Origin: Hypoxylon rubiginosum
Taxonomy: Eukaryota; Ascomycota; Sordariomycetes; Xylariales; Hypoxylaceae
Assembly: GCA_902806565.1 (NCBI GenBank)
Contig: CADCXA010000042.1
Coordinates: forward strand, 124,001-188,000
Length of the DNA stretch: 64,000 nt
Reading direction: 5' to 3'
The position numbers and the translations under genes are program-made. Position 1 is the first letter of the stretch. Every line of letters begins with the position of its first letter. The notes beneath the pieces were generated by a model, which saw nothing but the letters and a program-made list of their open reading frames with translations, did no database searches and had not been told where the DNA came from. Below are positions 1-10,880 of the stretch, one piece after another.

Positions 1-28
1 CAAGCTGAATCCTTTTTTTCGCCGCGCC

Positions 29-372
29 TTATACCAACGTCTCCAGACCCTCCGTAGGCTTAGGCCCGCCCTTGGACCTACATACCTCCTCGGCGCCGCT
101 AGCCTTCCAGGCGCTGATGATGAGGTTGACGATGTGGTCGACGCCGACGTCCTTCTTAACCTGGGCGAAGACGGTGGGCCCCCCCTCGCGCATCTTGCGA
201 GCGTCCCGCTCCATGACGCCGAGGTCGGCGCCGACGGCCTCGGCCAGGTCCGTCTTGTTGACGACGAGCAGGTCGCTCTGCGTGATGCCGGGGCCGCCCT
301 TGCGCGGGATCTTGTCGCCGCCGCTGACGTCGATCACGTAGATGATAAAATCGGCGAGCTCGCGCGAGTAGT

Positions 373-405
<33 letters not shown>

Positions 406-991
406 GGAGGATGTCGGAGGCGAAGGCGCGGTGCAGGTCCTCGAGGGCGGCGAGGTTCGCGGACACGTCCTCGCGGACGGCGGCGTGCGGGCACCCGCCC
501 GTCTCGATGGCGCGGATGCGCGGGGCGGGGAGGGCCTTGTGCCGGGTGAGGAACTCGGCGTCCTCGCGCGTGAAGATGTCGTTGGTCACGGCGGCGATCG
601 AGTACTTGGACCGCAGCGCGAGGCATAGCGCTAGCATCAGCGCCGTCTTGCCCGAGCCGACGGGTCTGTGGGTGCGCGCGTTATTAGTTAGCCCGGGCTT
701 TCCTAGACGAGGCGGTAGGCAGTCTTAAACTCAAGACGACATTCGTCTCAACGTTCCGTGATATCGGACATATCGAAAATGGGATTTATCGACTCACCCA
801 CCGATCCCAATGGTAAAGGCGCGCTCGTTCCAGTCACGCCCCTCGATGATGGGCATCTCGCGGCCGAGGAAGCTCCCGGGCCCGTCGAGGATCTCGTGCG
901 AGTGCCCGTGCTCGGCGGCCGAGAAGCCATCGTGGGAATGGTTCGTCATGGTCAAGCCGCCATCGTGGGAGTGTAGGTGTGCGCCAGCCAT
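29..991 (-). CDS. ureG: Urease accessory GTPase UreG
   Basis: Two exons (991-798 and 665-29; 132-nt intron, GTGAGT donor, CACAG acceptor) give 276 residues. UreG is the SIMIBI-class GTPase that, with UreD/UreF, uses GTP hydrolysis to load nickel into apo-urease in the cytosol. The P-loop GGPVGSGKT (about residues 64-72) is created exactly across the splice junction. Downstream are the family's CPH metal-binding motif, an ESGGDNLAA segment and the guanine-specificity motif NKTD. The N-terminus is His-rich (repeated HSH), a nickel-binding extension common in eukaryotic UreG. The ATG at 991 is the first in frame; a second Met at residue 15 is an alternative, because a TATATA-like stretch lies only about 28 bp upstream of the first. 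No other urease gene is in the window. Identification is firm; the exact start is less so. Confidence 0.95.
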
Positions 992-1470
992 TGCGGGGTT
1001 GCGATTGAATTTCGAGACTATATAAAGCGAACTGGTTGTTCTGGCTGTACGAAGATATCACAGACAGCGTTTTATTTTATTTTATTTTATTTTAGTAGAC
1101 GGGATTCTTTGTTGCAAGTTTAGCTTACGCAATTTCACTTCTCACTTACTACTGCCTACCCTTAGCTCCTCCAATGACTTGGCTCACCAAGAGTCGTTAC
1201 CGCTAGGGAGGAGGCATCATTACCTACTCCAGCTGTGTAATATCGTATCTTATCAGTGGTGAGGGGCAGCAGATCGCCTTGCATGTGGAGAAGCAAGATC
1301 TCTACCCCACCTCCGAGGAACTGGATCCTCGCCTATACTGAACCGACTTGCCTTATGATTGGCTCGTTAGACAAAGCCCTAATAGAAATGCTCTATATGT
1401 ATGGTATTTTCTGCTTGTGTCATCACTCAGGAGCACACGAATCCAGTCCCATTTCATCAGAATGGTCTCA
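992..1470. other. Intergenic, upstream of ureG
   Basis: No gene seen. It holds the presumptive ureG promoter (TATATA-like stretch at about 1018-1026 read on the minus strand) and a (TTTTA)n microsatellite at about 1070-1094. Confidence 0.6.
1070..1094. repeat. (TTTTA)n microsatellite
   Basis: Four to five tandem TTTTA units, about 80-100 bp upstream of the ureG start. Confidence 0.8.
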
Positions 1471-1542
1471 TCTCGATTGGTCTAGTGGTCAGGATACCTG
1501 CTTGTCACGCAGGTGGCCGGGGTTCGATTCCCCGATCGAGAG
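1471..1542 (+). tRNA. tRNA-Asp (anticodon GTC)
   Basis: A complete 72-nt, intron-less cloverleaf. Acceptor stem TCTCGAT (1471-1477) pairs fully with ATCGAGA (1535-1541), followed by discriminator G. The D arm contains the A-box-like TCTAGTGGTCA. The anticodon stem CCTGC/GCAGG encloses loop TTGTCAC, giving anticodon GTC. The T arm is CGGGG-TTCGATT-CCCCG, a good Pol III B box. A T5 run at 1548-1552 follows. All paired positions are canonical, so the gene looks functional. Confidence 0.97.
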
Positions 1543-4500
1543 CTTCCTTTTTCTCAACTTTTAGTCCTCAGTTTTGTGTATACCTTTGCCGTCTCTTTTA
1601 TTATTCATTTTTACTGTTGATATCATCACAAGTGTGCTCTCTCGAGACTATCGTCAATTAATTGGCAAATATTACCCCTTTGCATCTTCTCCTAGTTTAT
1701 AATAATCTCAACCTTTTCCCACCTTTTACCGGTAAACCATCATTCATAAACAACCCTATTATCTTGTTTCATCCAAACTCCCCCAAAGATCCATGCTCGG
1801 GCCGTCGATCACGAATTATTGATCAACATATTACCTAGGTAGAGCCTAGATTCGCAAATTCTCCGTTCTCCGGGATTTGTCATTCTACGGTAGTACCGGT
1901 AGCACCGTCGATATCCTCAACCCGCCGGAGATGCTGTAACGTTCTCATTTACACTCCAAGGCTGCTTACCTGTCTGCCTGTCTACCTGTGCAGTACCTAC
2001 ATAGGTACGCGCGTTGCAGAGTTGTAGAGCGCCGGCTACGACACTTCCCACACCCTCGCTGCTTTATCCCTCCGTCTCGTCTCGTATTGAACAAGAATAA
2101 AGATCAAAGCCTGCAGATGCATGTCTTTGCCTCTGCCTTGTCTTTGGCGCCTCGAATATGAAGCAATAGCTGTACCAAGCTTTACCATGCGATTATTGCG
2201 GCTATCCCTGGATCAGAGCTGCAAGCAGCCGTCAGTCCGTCAGGAACCGCGCCTAGGCAAGGTGCCTAGAACCTGGTCTGTCTCTGCCGTAGGAGTAGGG
2301 GTGTTTTGCAGCCTTTGCTTGGTTACGTGATGTATTCATTCCTAATATCCGCCACCACCTTAGATTAGGTACGCACAAGACAAATAACCTGGTGCGTTCA
2401 TGCCTGACGGGAACTACCGCTACGACAAGGGCACGCCTAGTTGTTAATGTCATATACCTACCTAGCTATCCTATCCGACTTCTTCCTACTTCGTCTTGTG
2501 CTACCATCTGATATCTTTCGTCTTCCTTACTTTACATACCATGACATGGCAATCATTTTATAGTCATCCCATATTCATGGCTTCTCTCCAAGGCTAGTGT
2601 CGAGATATGAACCAATCTTATTGAAGACAGCAACAACAGCTCCGTGCCAATAGCTCCGTACCAATAGTTGAGTCGCGTGCCCACCCAGCTACCTACAGGA
2701 TGTACAAATGCGGATATGCTCACCACCAAGCTCGTCTCGCTCTTCACAAGCATGCATACTCGCCAATAAACAAGTGTTCGAACAGACCCTACAACGATAG
2801 CTTAAGGTTGTCGTAACTGATTGGCATTCGATTCGCTAGAGTTACATGGCTCCAAAGTCGCCAGCTAATCTAGCAGAGGATTCATGCGAGACCAACCTGC
2901 AGAACTTTGGGTATCATCCCACGTACCTCCGTAATCTACCGGCTGGCGAGACTCGACAGTGGACAAATATATTGATTACAGCCAAGCGTATAGTTATGTA
3001 GGTACGTATGTGTGGTTGGACGCTGAGCTGGGACGTTTCTAAATTACCTTGGTACCTCTGCTTTGAGGTGGAGGTTAGATGTGCCTATGAGCTCTCGATG
3101 AGTGAGCCATCGTACGGTGGATGCAGCCCTCGAGCGCACCCAGCCGTGCCCTAGTCGCCTTACATACCGCAAGGGGCCTAAGTTTTCGGCACCGCTTCCC
3201 GTCCTAAGACGTTGTAGAACAAGGAGATGCAGACAAGAGACACCGAAGTCATGGCGGGGAGGAGGCCGACCACGACGCTGTACGACGACGATAGAGCTAC
3301 ATTAAGGACCGCCTTATTCCCCTTGTTCGCAGAATTTGGAATGAAGAGGCGCCCTTCCCGTCCCGAGACTGGTCCAATATTCTCCTCTTCCCCTTGGGGA
3401 AAAAAAGCCACTAGGAACCTAGGGCTAGCTAGGAGAGACGTGCATGCAAAAGCTTTTCAGCACGAACCAATAAACCAGTATGTGGACAAAGTGCAGAGGA
3501 CCGATGTACATATGATTCCTTGCGCCGACTAGGGTTTTGTATGTACCTCCTATTAAAAAAGGTATCTTTTTGTGTCTGACCGGGGGTCGTCACGACAGGG
3601 ATCCAGCCGCCATTGTTCCCCCCAAACGCCCCTCTGCTTTCTCCAGACGTTTCCCCATTTGCCCAAGCAGCCAAGACCATCTATGTATGTCTGTGTATGT
3701 CTCTACAGAGTGACCCTACCACGCAGCCAAGGACTTGCTACCAAGAACTGCTACCCAAGTTCGAATTCACATCCAGTCCATATCCAGTCCACATCCATCC
3801 CATCTCGTACGTACAATGTGTCCATACCATGAGCGTACCATTCAGACCGCTCTCTCTCTCCAACATCCACAGGAAAGCGTTACAATGCGTCTTACATAGT
3901 AGATCCAGCTCCGGGTAAATACTACTATACTGCTATACTACGACCAGGAACCTGCCCCGGTCCTGTAATCCTACTATGTACAATACAAGATCTCACCATG
4001 CAGAAACCATGGCAACAAAGGGAATTCGAGGTCACGCAGCCGCCAGAAACCGGTTAGCGTATCCCTTTCTTGAAGCTAGGGGAAAAGCCTCTTGAACAAG
4101 ATGGCAACTAGCATACGATTGCTAGAGAGTCTGAGAGTCAAGTGACGGGGACTACTACCGCTCGCTACCGTCCACGAGCCCTTGTACGGTGTACCCATGT
4201 TTACCCATGCTACGTTGAAAGAGGCTTCATTCACTTGGCCGAGACGGGCGCACTCCCCACGGCTACGGCCCCAGGGGGCCATGCCCCGGATTTTCATTAA
4301 TAAGAGACGACCTCCCTAATATGGTCTGATGAAGTCGGATTGCCATGCTCTTCTCACAGGACCCCAGTGCAACCTATTTATTTTTACCTTTTCAGTCGAG
4401 AACCTTGATATATTCATCCTGATTCCTGAAAAAAAAAGGTTCTCGCCTTCGCTCCCGAACCTCTTTCATAGTTTGTGTGCGGATATCCCGGACCTGCAGC

Positions 4501-4824
4501 GGATACAGCGGACATCGCTGTTGTCTTTGTTCTCGCCTGAGGAGCCGAGTTGGAATCTATGAACAAGTCACGCGCGCGCCACATGAGATGATAGATGCAG
4601 AAGTGGGAACTGGCTCTTAATGAGAATCGCGGCTCTCTTTCATATAATTTCCACGTCGTTCTAGATCCTTGATTCAGTACCCTACTGAATTACTAGCTCC
4701 GGCCTTTAGATATTCCTTCTTCTTTTTCATAATAATACGACTTTGATACCCCCTGGAGTTGGGAATTGTTTACGACGCCCTCTCTTCACAGCTCTCTGGA
4801 TAGAGAAAGAGAAAGAAAGACACA
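1543..4824. other. 3.3-kb intergenic region
   Basis: No convincing gene on either strand: open frames are under about 100 codons, lack recognisable domains and overlap one another. It contains one exact TACCTAGGTA palindrome (1832-1841), related CCTAGG words, and purine-rich sequence (AGAGAAAGAGAAAGAAAG-type) just before the 4825 start, typical of a fungal 5' leader. Confidence 0.5.
1548..1552 (+). terminator. Pol III T-run terminator of tRNA-Asp
   Basis: Five consecutive T residues beginning 6 nt after the tRNA 3' end. Confidence 0.7.
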
Positions 4825-6087
4825 ATGCAGTTCACCATAGGTCGTTCGACACACGGCCATCACGCATCAGGTCAGACCAGGCAAGTGGCTGCCAAGTCAG
4901 ACTCACATAAACAAAGCTATACGAAACAAAATCGATACGGCAAGTCACAACCTTTTGACCCCGATGATTTGCGGCAGCGGCTACACGAAGTCATCGCGCA
5001 GCAGGAGGCGTCGAAGGAGAAGCAGCGGAGAGAAAGACTAGAGGCAGCAAAAGCAAAGCAGAATAAGGATCTGGGCACATCTGCAAGCCAGTTAGAGACG
5101 GGGAAGAAAAACACAACCGCACCGAACCTTGCGGCTACCAAGCCAGAAGGTACCGAGACGAGCTTCGCAGCAAGGATAGCTAGAAGCCAACCGACGGGAA
5201 CAGACTCAGCCACAAATGAAACCACAGCCAAACCATCAGAAGCTAAACTAGGACGCTCCATGTCAAAATCAATCCAAGATAAGCTGCGGCGTGGACCTTC
5301 AAGAATGGAATCAGTAACTACAACTACAACTACAGAGAGCACTGCAAGGCCTTCGTCGTCTTATCACCACGTCCCTCAAGAAGCAGCCTCGCAGTTTGCC
5401 AGGACGGCAACTTCCAGCGGGATGCTCGACAAGCATCTCGTACACAGCTTGTCTCAATCGGCTCTCAAGTTTCACATGGAAGGTCGGGTTGCTGATCAAA
5501 TCGAGCTCGACTCGAGCCTGACCCCGGCACAGCAGAACCGCATCTTGAAGAGGGCGCAGAGCCACCGGGAGAAGCTCCACGAGAGGAACCAGTTCCAGCA
5601 CCCGCGCCTGGTGGCGGCGGCGGCGGACGAGGTCCGCGGAAGCTCGGAAGAGGGTCGCCACCACCTCCATAACCACCGGCACAGCGCCAAGTCATCGAGG
5701 AGGAAGAACAGCTTCGGCAACATCCCAGAGGACGAAGCATTACGGGTACGCCACCCCGCCGCCGCCGACTCGCCGATCAACGAGCTGGCGTCGGAGGAGA
5801 CGCTGGTCGTGGACCCGGCGGCGGCGAACGAGCACCGCGTCGACTGGACGCAGAGCGACGAGGCCGCGTATCAAAAGTCGCAGTCGCGGTCGCTGGCCAA
5901 GAACCCGCTGCTCCGGAAGGCGGATTCGATATGGACGCTGAAGGGGAGGTTCGGGAACCTCGCCAGGAACGGCGGCGGTCGTCAGACGCGAGACGAGAAG
6001 CGGTTCCCGGTGCGGGAGAAGCACGTGGAGCCCCCTTCGCCGCCTAAATCTCATAAATTGTCATTCTTCGCCAGGCTCAGGCGGTAG
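4825..6087 (+). CDS. Conserved fungal protein of unknown function, largely disordered
   Basis: Single exon, 420 residues, ATG in a good context (cacaATGC). I do not recognise a named domain. The N-terminal third has a PFDPDDLRQRL segment followed by a charged helix rich in Q, K, E and R (about residues 55-90), probably coiled coil. The middle is Ser/Thr-rich and low complexity. A second conserved-looking helix (SLTPAQQNRILKRAQS, about residues 230-250) is followed by a His/Arg-rich patch and a basic C-terminus ending FFARLRR. I see no signal peptide or membrane segment. Base composition shifts along the gene: the first half is moderate in GC, while from about 5500 it is strongly GC-rich with C/G third positions. 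It is flanked by gene-poor DNA and has no operon-like partner. The coding call is good because the frame is long and start context is sound; function is open. Confidence 0.85.
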   Translation: MQFTIGRSTHGHHASGQTRQVAAKSDSHKQSYTKQNRYGKSQPFDPDDLRQRLHEVIAQQEASKEKQRRERLEAAKAKQNKDLGTSASQLETGKKNTTAPNLAATKPEGTETSFAARIARSQPTGTDSATNETTAKPSEAKLGRSMSKSIQDKLRRGPSRMESVTTTTTTESTARPSSSYHHVPQEAASQFARTATSSGMLDKHLVHSLSQSALKFHMEGRVADQIELDSSLTPAQQNRILKRAQSHREKLHERNQFQHPRLVAAAADEVRGSSEEGRHHLHNHRHSAKSSRRKNSFGNIPEDEALRVRHPAAADSPINELASEETLVVDPAAANEHRVDWTQSDEAAYQKSQSRSLAKNPLLRKADSIWTLKGRFGNLARNGGGRQTRDEKRFPVREKHVEPPSPPKSHKLSFFARLRR

Positions 6088-6386
6088 AGAGAGAGAGAAA
6101 AAGAAAAGGTCAGCTTTATGATGATACTGCTGCTGATGAATGATTGATATCTTAATGATTAGATGAAAGTGACTATAGGATGTGATATATCAGGCACGTC
6201 AAGTCGTCCGTTTTCAACTCGGGCTACTAAAGGATCACCGATTTTATATCTACTGCTTCTTAATCGTTACTTGAATGTCTGTGACTGTGTGAGATGTGAA
6301 CTAGGGTAATGCTGCGTTATAGTGATGAGAAGTTGCTGTACGAATGTGCCCAATAGATAAAAAGGGGGGGCCAGGGGAAGGCAGCC
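6088..6386. other. 3' flank of the 4825-6087 gene
   Basis: No gene. Probably the 3' UTR and polyadenylation region; ends in a G7 run and an A10 tract that serves as T-run for the minus-strand tRNA-like gene. Confidence 0.5.
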
Positions 6387-6396
6387 AAAAAAAAAA
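6387..6396 (-). terminator. Pol III T-run terminator of the tRNA-like gene
   Basis: Ten A residues on the plus strand read as T10 on the minus strand, starting 5 nt beyond the tRNA-like discriminator base. Confidence 0.7.
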
Positions 6397-6400
6397 TTTT

Positions 6401-6488
6401 TCGCCTCGGCTGGACTTGAACCAGCACCTCCCGTGGTCAAGACAGGGGCTTGCTTGAGTTAGGCGGGTTACCATTACCCCACGAGACG
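6401..6488 (-). tRNA. tRNA-like gene, probably intron-containing; isotype unresolved
   Basis: Read on the minus strand, acceptor CGTCTCG pairs with CGAGGCG over seven pairs (one G-T), discriminator A. The D arm GGGT-AATGGTA-ACCC and the T arm GCTGG-TTCAAGT-CCAGC are perfect, and a T10 terminator follows. At 88 nt it is about 15 nt too long for a class I tRNA. The middle can be read two ways. A loop CTCAAGC gives anticodon CAA, followed by an intron whose CTTG would pair with the anticodon, but the flanking stem does not close well. Alternatively CCTGT/ACGGG forms a perfect stem with loop CTTGACC (anticodon TGA), leaving about 17 unexplained nt before it. It lacks the long variable arm expected of Leu or Ser tRNAs. 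It could be a real tRNA with an odd intron or a decayed copy. Confidence 0.6.
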
Positions 6489-9364
6489 CTGATGCTGCTG
6501 TTACTTTTGCGGTTCTTGTTTCCTTCTCTTCCTTTGGCTATATATTTCGTGGTAGTTGGGTTTGCACCCGTTTTTGACAGACGATCCCTGCAGCAGCTCC
6601 GATATGTAGTCGCTCCTGTCTTACTTTTGTCTCTCGCGTGGCCACTCTCGAGCTCCACACGATCGATCCTAAGTCTCGATACTGCCCATTCTTGAGGATA
6701 TGAGCCGAGACAGCGCGTGCTAGATACTCCCGTGCCTACCGCGAATACCTGCCGAACCTGCCGAGCGTGTATAACGTCGTCGCCGTACTCACGAACAGGA
6801 GGTGTATGGAAATAGGAGAAGTAACAGCTACGAAGCCGGCGCAACCGTATCCACGCTCGTCGGTGGCCACCTTTGCTCTCCCTCGCCAGTGTACAGCGAT
6901 TCGATATACTTCACACGCTTATAGGTGCGCTCTCAGAACCGTGAATACGTGGAAACTCTTCGATACGTCCGCGGTCTAGTCGGCTGAGGCGATGGTGTCT
7001 TGCTAGGGCGTGGGATTCCCAGCTTTTAGCGACTCGGCCAAAGATACGCGGGTTTTGCACCTGTTGGGAGGTTGGGTCGGCGAGAACACGACGGCGAGAC
7101 GGTGAACTTGGGCTATTTTGAAGAATGATCAGCTCGATGAAGTCCACCACAGCTAAAGTTCGTTTCTACCTTACCAGAACCAGAATAAGGGCCATCGTCT
7201 GCGTATTCATATATCAAAATCCCCCTTTCCCGATGGCTCTCCCCTTCCCATCAATCCCGAGCTACTCGCGAATCCCAAAGGTGTTCCGATGGTATTAAAT
7301 AAGGGCCGGTCTACTACTGACTCTTACCTACGTGTTACCGGATGTCGAAATGCCCACCGATTATATCTCAGTGCTACAGGCTGAGAAACAGAACGACTCG
7401 TTGACGATAGACCCGTTCAGTAGGTTATAATTATTATATTCTTATAACAAAGCACCGCTGATAACTGTTTACTGGTCAGATATGGCCGTCCGGTCCCCCC
7501 TATAGATGTCCATTGCGAGGAGAGATCTATTAAGGACAACCGGATATTCGCGTAGACCCGAAAGCGGAATCGTCGAAGAGAGAAATTAAGAAGAATGGGT
7601 TGTTCTATCCCGCCTACCTATCACTCAGCGTCATGCCCAAATCAAGAGAATGCGAAGGCAAATGCTCCTCCAATAGTGTACAGGCACCTAGCTAATCCAA
7701 GGGAATCCCGAAGCGGCATGGGAGGTGCTCTGGTAGGTTCCATAGACAAAAGCCCATGGATCTTGGAGACGCCCACCGTAGATTTTACCTAGGTAGCCTT
7801 GGAACGTGCATTATCTTCAACTGCCATCGACTAGGTGCCTGCCTATGTCAAAGAGGTATCAACCAATCCTTTGGGGGCTGGCGTGCCTTCCGACTTGATC
7901 GGGACTTTTTACTACGTACCGCTTTGAGGGTTCTAGTCTGGGCCGATATGTTTGAATAATTCATTGGCAAATTGTCATCGGTGAGCGATTCCCCCCTTGA
8001 GGAACCGAAGAATCCCTTGAGGCTAGACTTTCTTTCCGGGACAATTTCTTTTTCTCCTGCAGAGGTCCAGCCAGCAAAGATCTCTTACTTCTAAACACTT
8101 GCCGTCGAATAGAAACGATATCCAAGAAGATCGTTCCCTGTTTTAAACCGACATAGATTGGCGCGTATAATGTACCACCCCCCAAATGCTACGCGAAACG
8201 CATCGATGCGACCCTGGGGCGGCCCTACCATTGAGAATATCTCCAAGGGATGCGGTATCTAATATTAGGTACCGCGAGTTTGGGACCTTCTCGTAAGGGG
8301 AAAGCTGAACAACGCCCGCGTCGTCTGGGCTTTCGTGGCTCCGTTGGCGTTATCAGGAACTTGGGTTACATATCTAAGGTATTCCCGAATGCGTAGCAAT
8401 GCGTGGCTGCATATTACGTATTTTTATAAATTTGCTATTACGAGATTGGAGCCCACCCGATTCCGTAGGCTGCTTCTAGAATGCACGGGGATTCTTGGGT
8501 AGTATCATTACTTGCCTACGTTTTTCTATTTTCCTGTTCACTGTCACTACCTGGCGTATAAGCCTTTCATTAAACAATAGGCATCTTGAGGGATCCATGG
8601 CTGTTCAACTATATTAACTCGTGGGATAGTTTGGCTCTGTAGGTCTTCCTAACTAGAGTTTCTAAGGTTCTATACTATCACTTTACCATCACCAAACGAA
8701 AAATTGCGTAAGCCAGAATCTGGGCTCATACTAGAAAGCGCTCATCACATTCCTTGGGGGAAAGATCTTGATTGACACTACAGAAGAACACTGTAGCGTG
8801 TCTATACTAGGAGGACCGTAAGGCAGCCCAATAGCACCACAGTCTGATAGGGACTGCGGACTCTAGTTGATTAGTCTCTCGAAGTCGAACATCGAGACTT
8901 CGATAGTCACTAGCAACCTTAATAGCAAGTGACTAGCACGGCCCACATTGACAGAGACCTGTTCGGCTATATGTTGTTTTGACGGCATCATGAGGCTGGT
9001 GCGCACACGGGATTGACCTAGAAAGCGTAGCACTGAGAGAAACGGCAAATAAAACTTGCCGTTTCGTCATGCTGAAGCGACTGAATCGAGGTAATTCCGT
9101 AGCGAGATAATAGGGATGTATCCTTTGCGATCCAACTAAGTCCGGCTGTCGAGTGTAGGTAAATAGGATGCACGGACGCCCCTAATCAGTTGGCTTAAAG
9201 TCAGCCACTTTCAGTCACGAGTGATCGGGGGACCTTACTAGAGGTATGTATTCGGGTTCGTGAGAAATATTCGTATGGCTCGTCGAGAAAGAAAGAAAGC
9301 CATGGTTGCATGATGCCCTTTAAGTGAATCCAATTTGCCGACACCAGTCACGAATATACTCATC
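6489..9364. other. 2.9-kb intergenic region
   Basis: No supported gene; frames are short and unlike anything I know. It contains one exact TACCTAGGTA (7786-7795) and a cluster of inverted repeats at 8774-9065. Confidence 0.5.
8774..9065. repeat. Cluster of short perfect inverted repeats
   Basis: Four hairpin-capable inverted repeats lie within 292 bp. They are a 6+4 bp stem at 8774-8802, an 8-bp stem TCGAAGTC/GACTTCGA with 9-nt loop at 8879-8903, a 7-bp stem TAGTCAC/GTGACTA at about 8904-8935, and a 10-bp stem GAAACGGCAA/TTGCCGTTTC with 7-nt loop at 9039-9065. None is followed by a T-run or lies next to a gene end. Confidence 0.6.
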
Positions 9365-10055
9365 CTACGGCATATCGGATTTTTCGGCGCGCAAGAGGTT
9401 GCTTATGGCTCTGGCGTCGTTCCGTACGATTTCGTGCCGATCCTTGGTCGCAACGAAATTCTCTCTCTTAACCGAATATTGCCGAACGAGCTCGCAATAC
9501 TCCTTGAGGGCGTCCCTATCGTCACCAGGAGATTCTCTCGTCCGTCGGAGTGCTTCCACGCCGTTTTCGTAGCCCACGTCCCTGGTCCAGGGCTGGTTCG
9601 CTTTACGGCCGCTCTTCATGGGCCCGGGCAGTGAGCCATGCTTCCCATAGGCGCCCCCGTTGTTTGTCGGCGGGTCCGTAGCAACGGCGATGTCCCAAAG
9701 CAGGCGCTCGAGGTTGGGATACTTGCGAAGGAGAGCCTTATACTCCGGCATGTCGGCGATCCCCGACCGCTGGGAAAGGTCCGACGGCGTGTCACTCTCC
9801 TGAGAAGGGGAGACGTTACCAGCTGGTGCGAGGGGGACATTGACATCCATAGCATCCACAGGCTCGGATTTCACATGTGGGTAATTATCCCGATGCTCTT
9901 TTGAGCATGAGAGTGAGCATCTATGCAATACGAGTGAGATAAAGGTATTAAATGTATAGAGGGAGTTGCACTTACGAGTACAGATAGCAGCGAGGGCATT
10001 TATATTTGCCCTCGGCTGTTTTGCACACAACACACGGCGGCCTAGTGCTCCCCAT
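9365..10055 (-). CDS. HIT-type zinc-finger protein (ZNHIT3/Hit1-like)
   Basis: Two exons (10055-9976 and 9920-9365; 55-nt intron with GTAAGT donor and CATAG acceptor) give 211 residues. The splice restores a complete zf-HIT module at the N-terminus: CVVC (residues 8-11), CPRC (20-23), then CSLSC and a following His, the treble-clef pattern of the family. The C-terminal part has a helix-rich segment (YKALLRKYPNLERLLWDI) resembling the ZNHIT3/Hit1 C-terminal region. In yeast Hit1 works with Rsa1 in box C/D snoRNP assembly in the nucleus; that role is inferred here. A Pro/Ser-rich linker separates the two parts. The start at 10055 gives a finger beginning at residue 8, as in homologues. It is head-to-head with NFU1, sharing an 825-bp promoter region. 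Family call is firm, the subfamily tentative. Confidence 0.85.
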
Positions 10056-10880
10056 GGCGTAAACGGATCTCGTGTAGGTAGAGTATTATATCGAAGAAGT
10101 ACTGAAGGGTCGCTTTGAAGAACGATGACGAAGGGGAGGTAGAAACGCGACTTTCCCCAAGCTCATAAAGCAAAAGAATACCGGAAACCTTGCAGTATGA
10201 GATATGAGATTTTCGTGAAGGGCCTATCGAAGTAATCCTTAAGTAAAAGTCGGACTAGGGAGTACAAGCCAATATTATCGTAGGAACGTGGCAATACTTG
10301 ATCATTAGCAAGATAGTTCAATTCGGGACTTGATTCATCACAACCAAAACTGTACGTTTATTAGCAGGTATGTTTTCCTGACACGCTTGGACCTGAAAAT
10401 ATGACCCTCCGTGCTCTTGCCAATGAAGTAAGCTGTTGCGGCTAGCTATGAACCTGAGGCTGAAAAGTTCAATACGATAGAAAATCGTGGCTTGGTATCT
10501 CGAAGAAAAAAGATGGGTACCTTTTTTTTAGGTAGGGGTTCTTTGGACTCCCGCGCAAGTAACGGCTTGCTTCGGTAAATTCACTTGATCAGGCGTATTG
10601 ACCAATTAAATTTGTGTATCAACTTAAGTACCGAGTGATAGCTGAGATTTTTGCGTCATCGCCACTGATTGATAAGCCGCCAATTTTGTTGGTTTGTCCT
10701 CTATCGGCGCAAATCGGCAATGATTCAAACCAACAACTTCAACTAAAATCGCTCCCGCATTTTATACCTACGATTTCTACAAACGACTTATCATACACCT
10801 CAAGTATTATAGGGAATCCTATTTCATTCCCTCGCCTCATTGATACAGCGGATAGTTCATAACAGCAGAGAAAGACGACT
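10056..10880. promoter_or_regulatory. Divergent promoter region between the HIT-finger gene and NFU1
   Basis: 825 bp separate two start codons that point away from each other. No further gene is seen. A strong TATA element or a known operator could not be assigned. Confidence 0.5.

Noticed and set aside
134..628. 164-codon open frame opposite ureG
   Set aside because: It is the antisense shadow of a GC-rich gene; repetitive Ala/Val/Gly/Asp composition and no domain.
3227..3532. 101-codon frame on the plus strand and an overlapping minus frame
   Set aside because: Both are short, mutually exclusive, without domain, splice support or start context.
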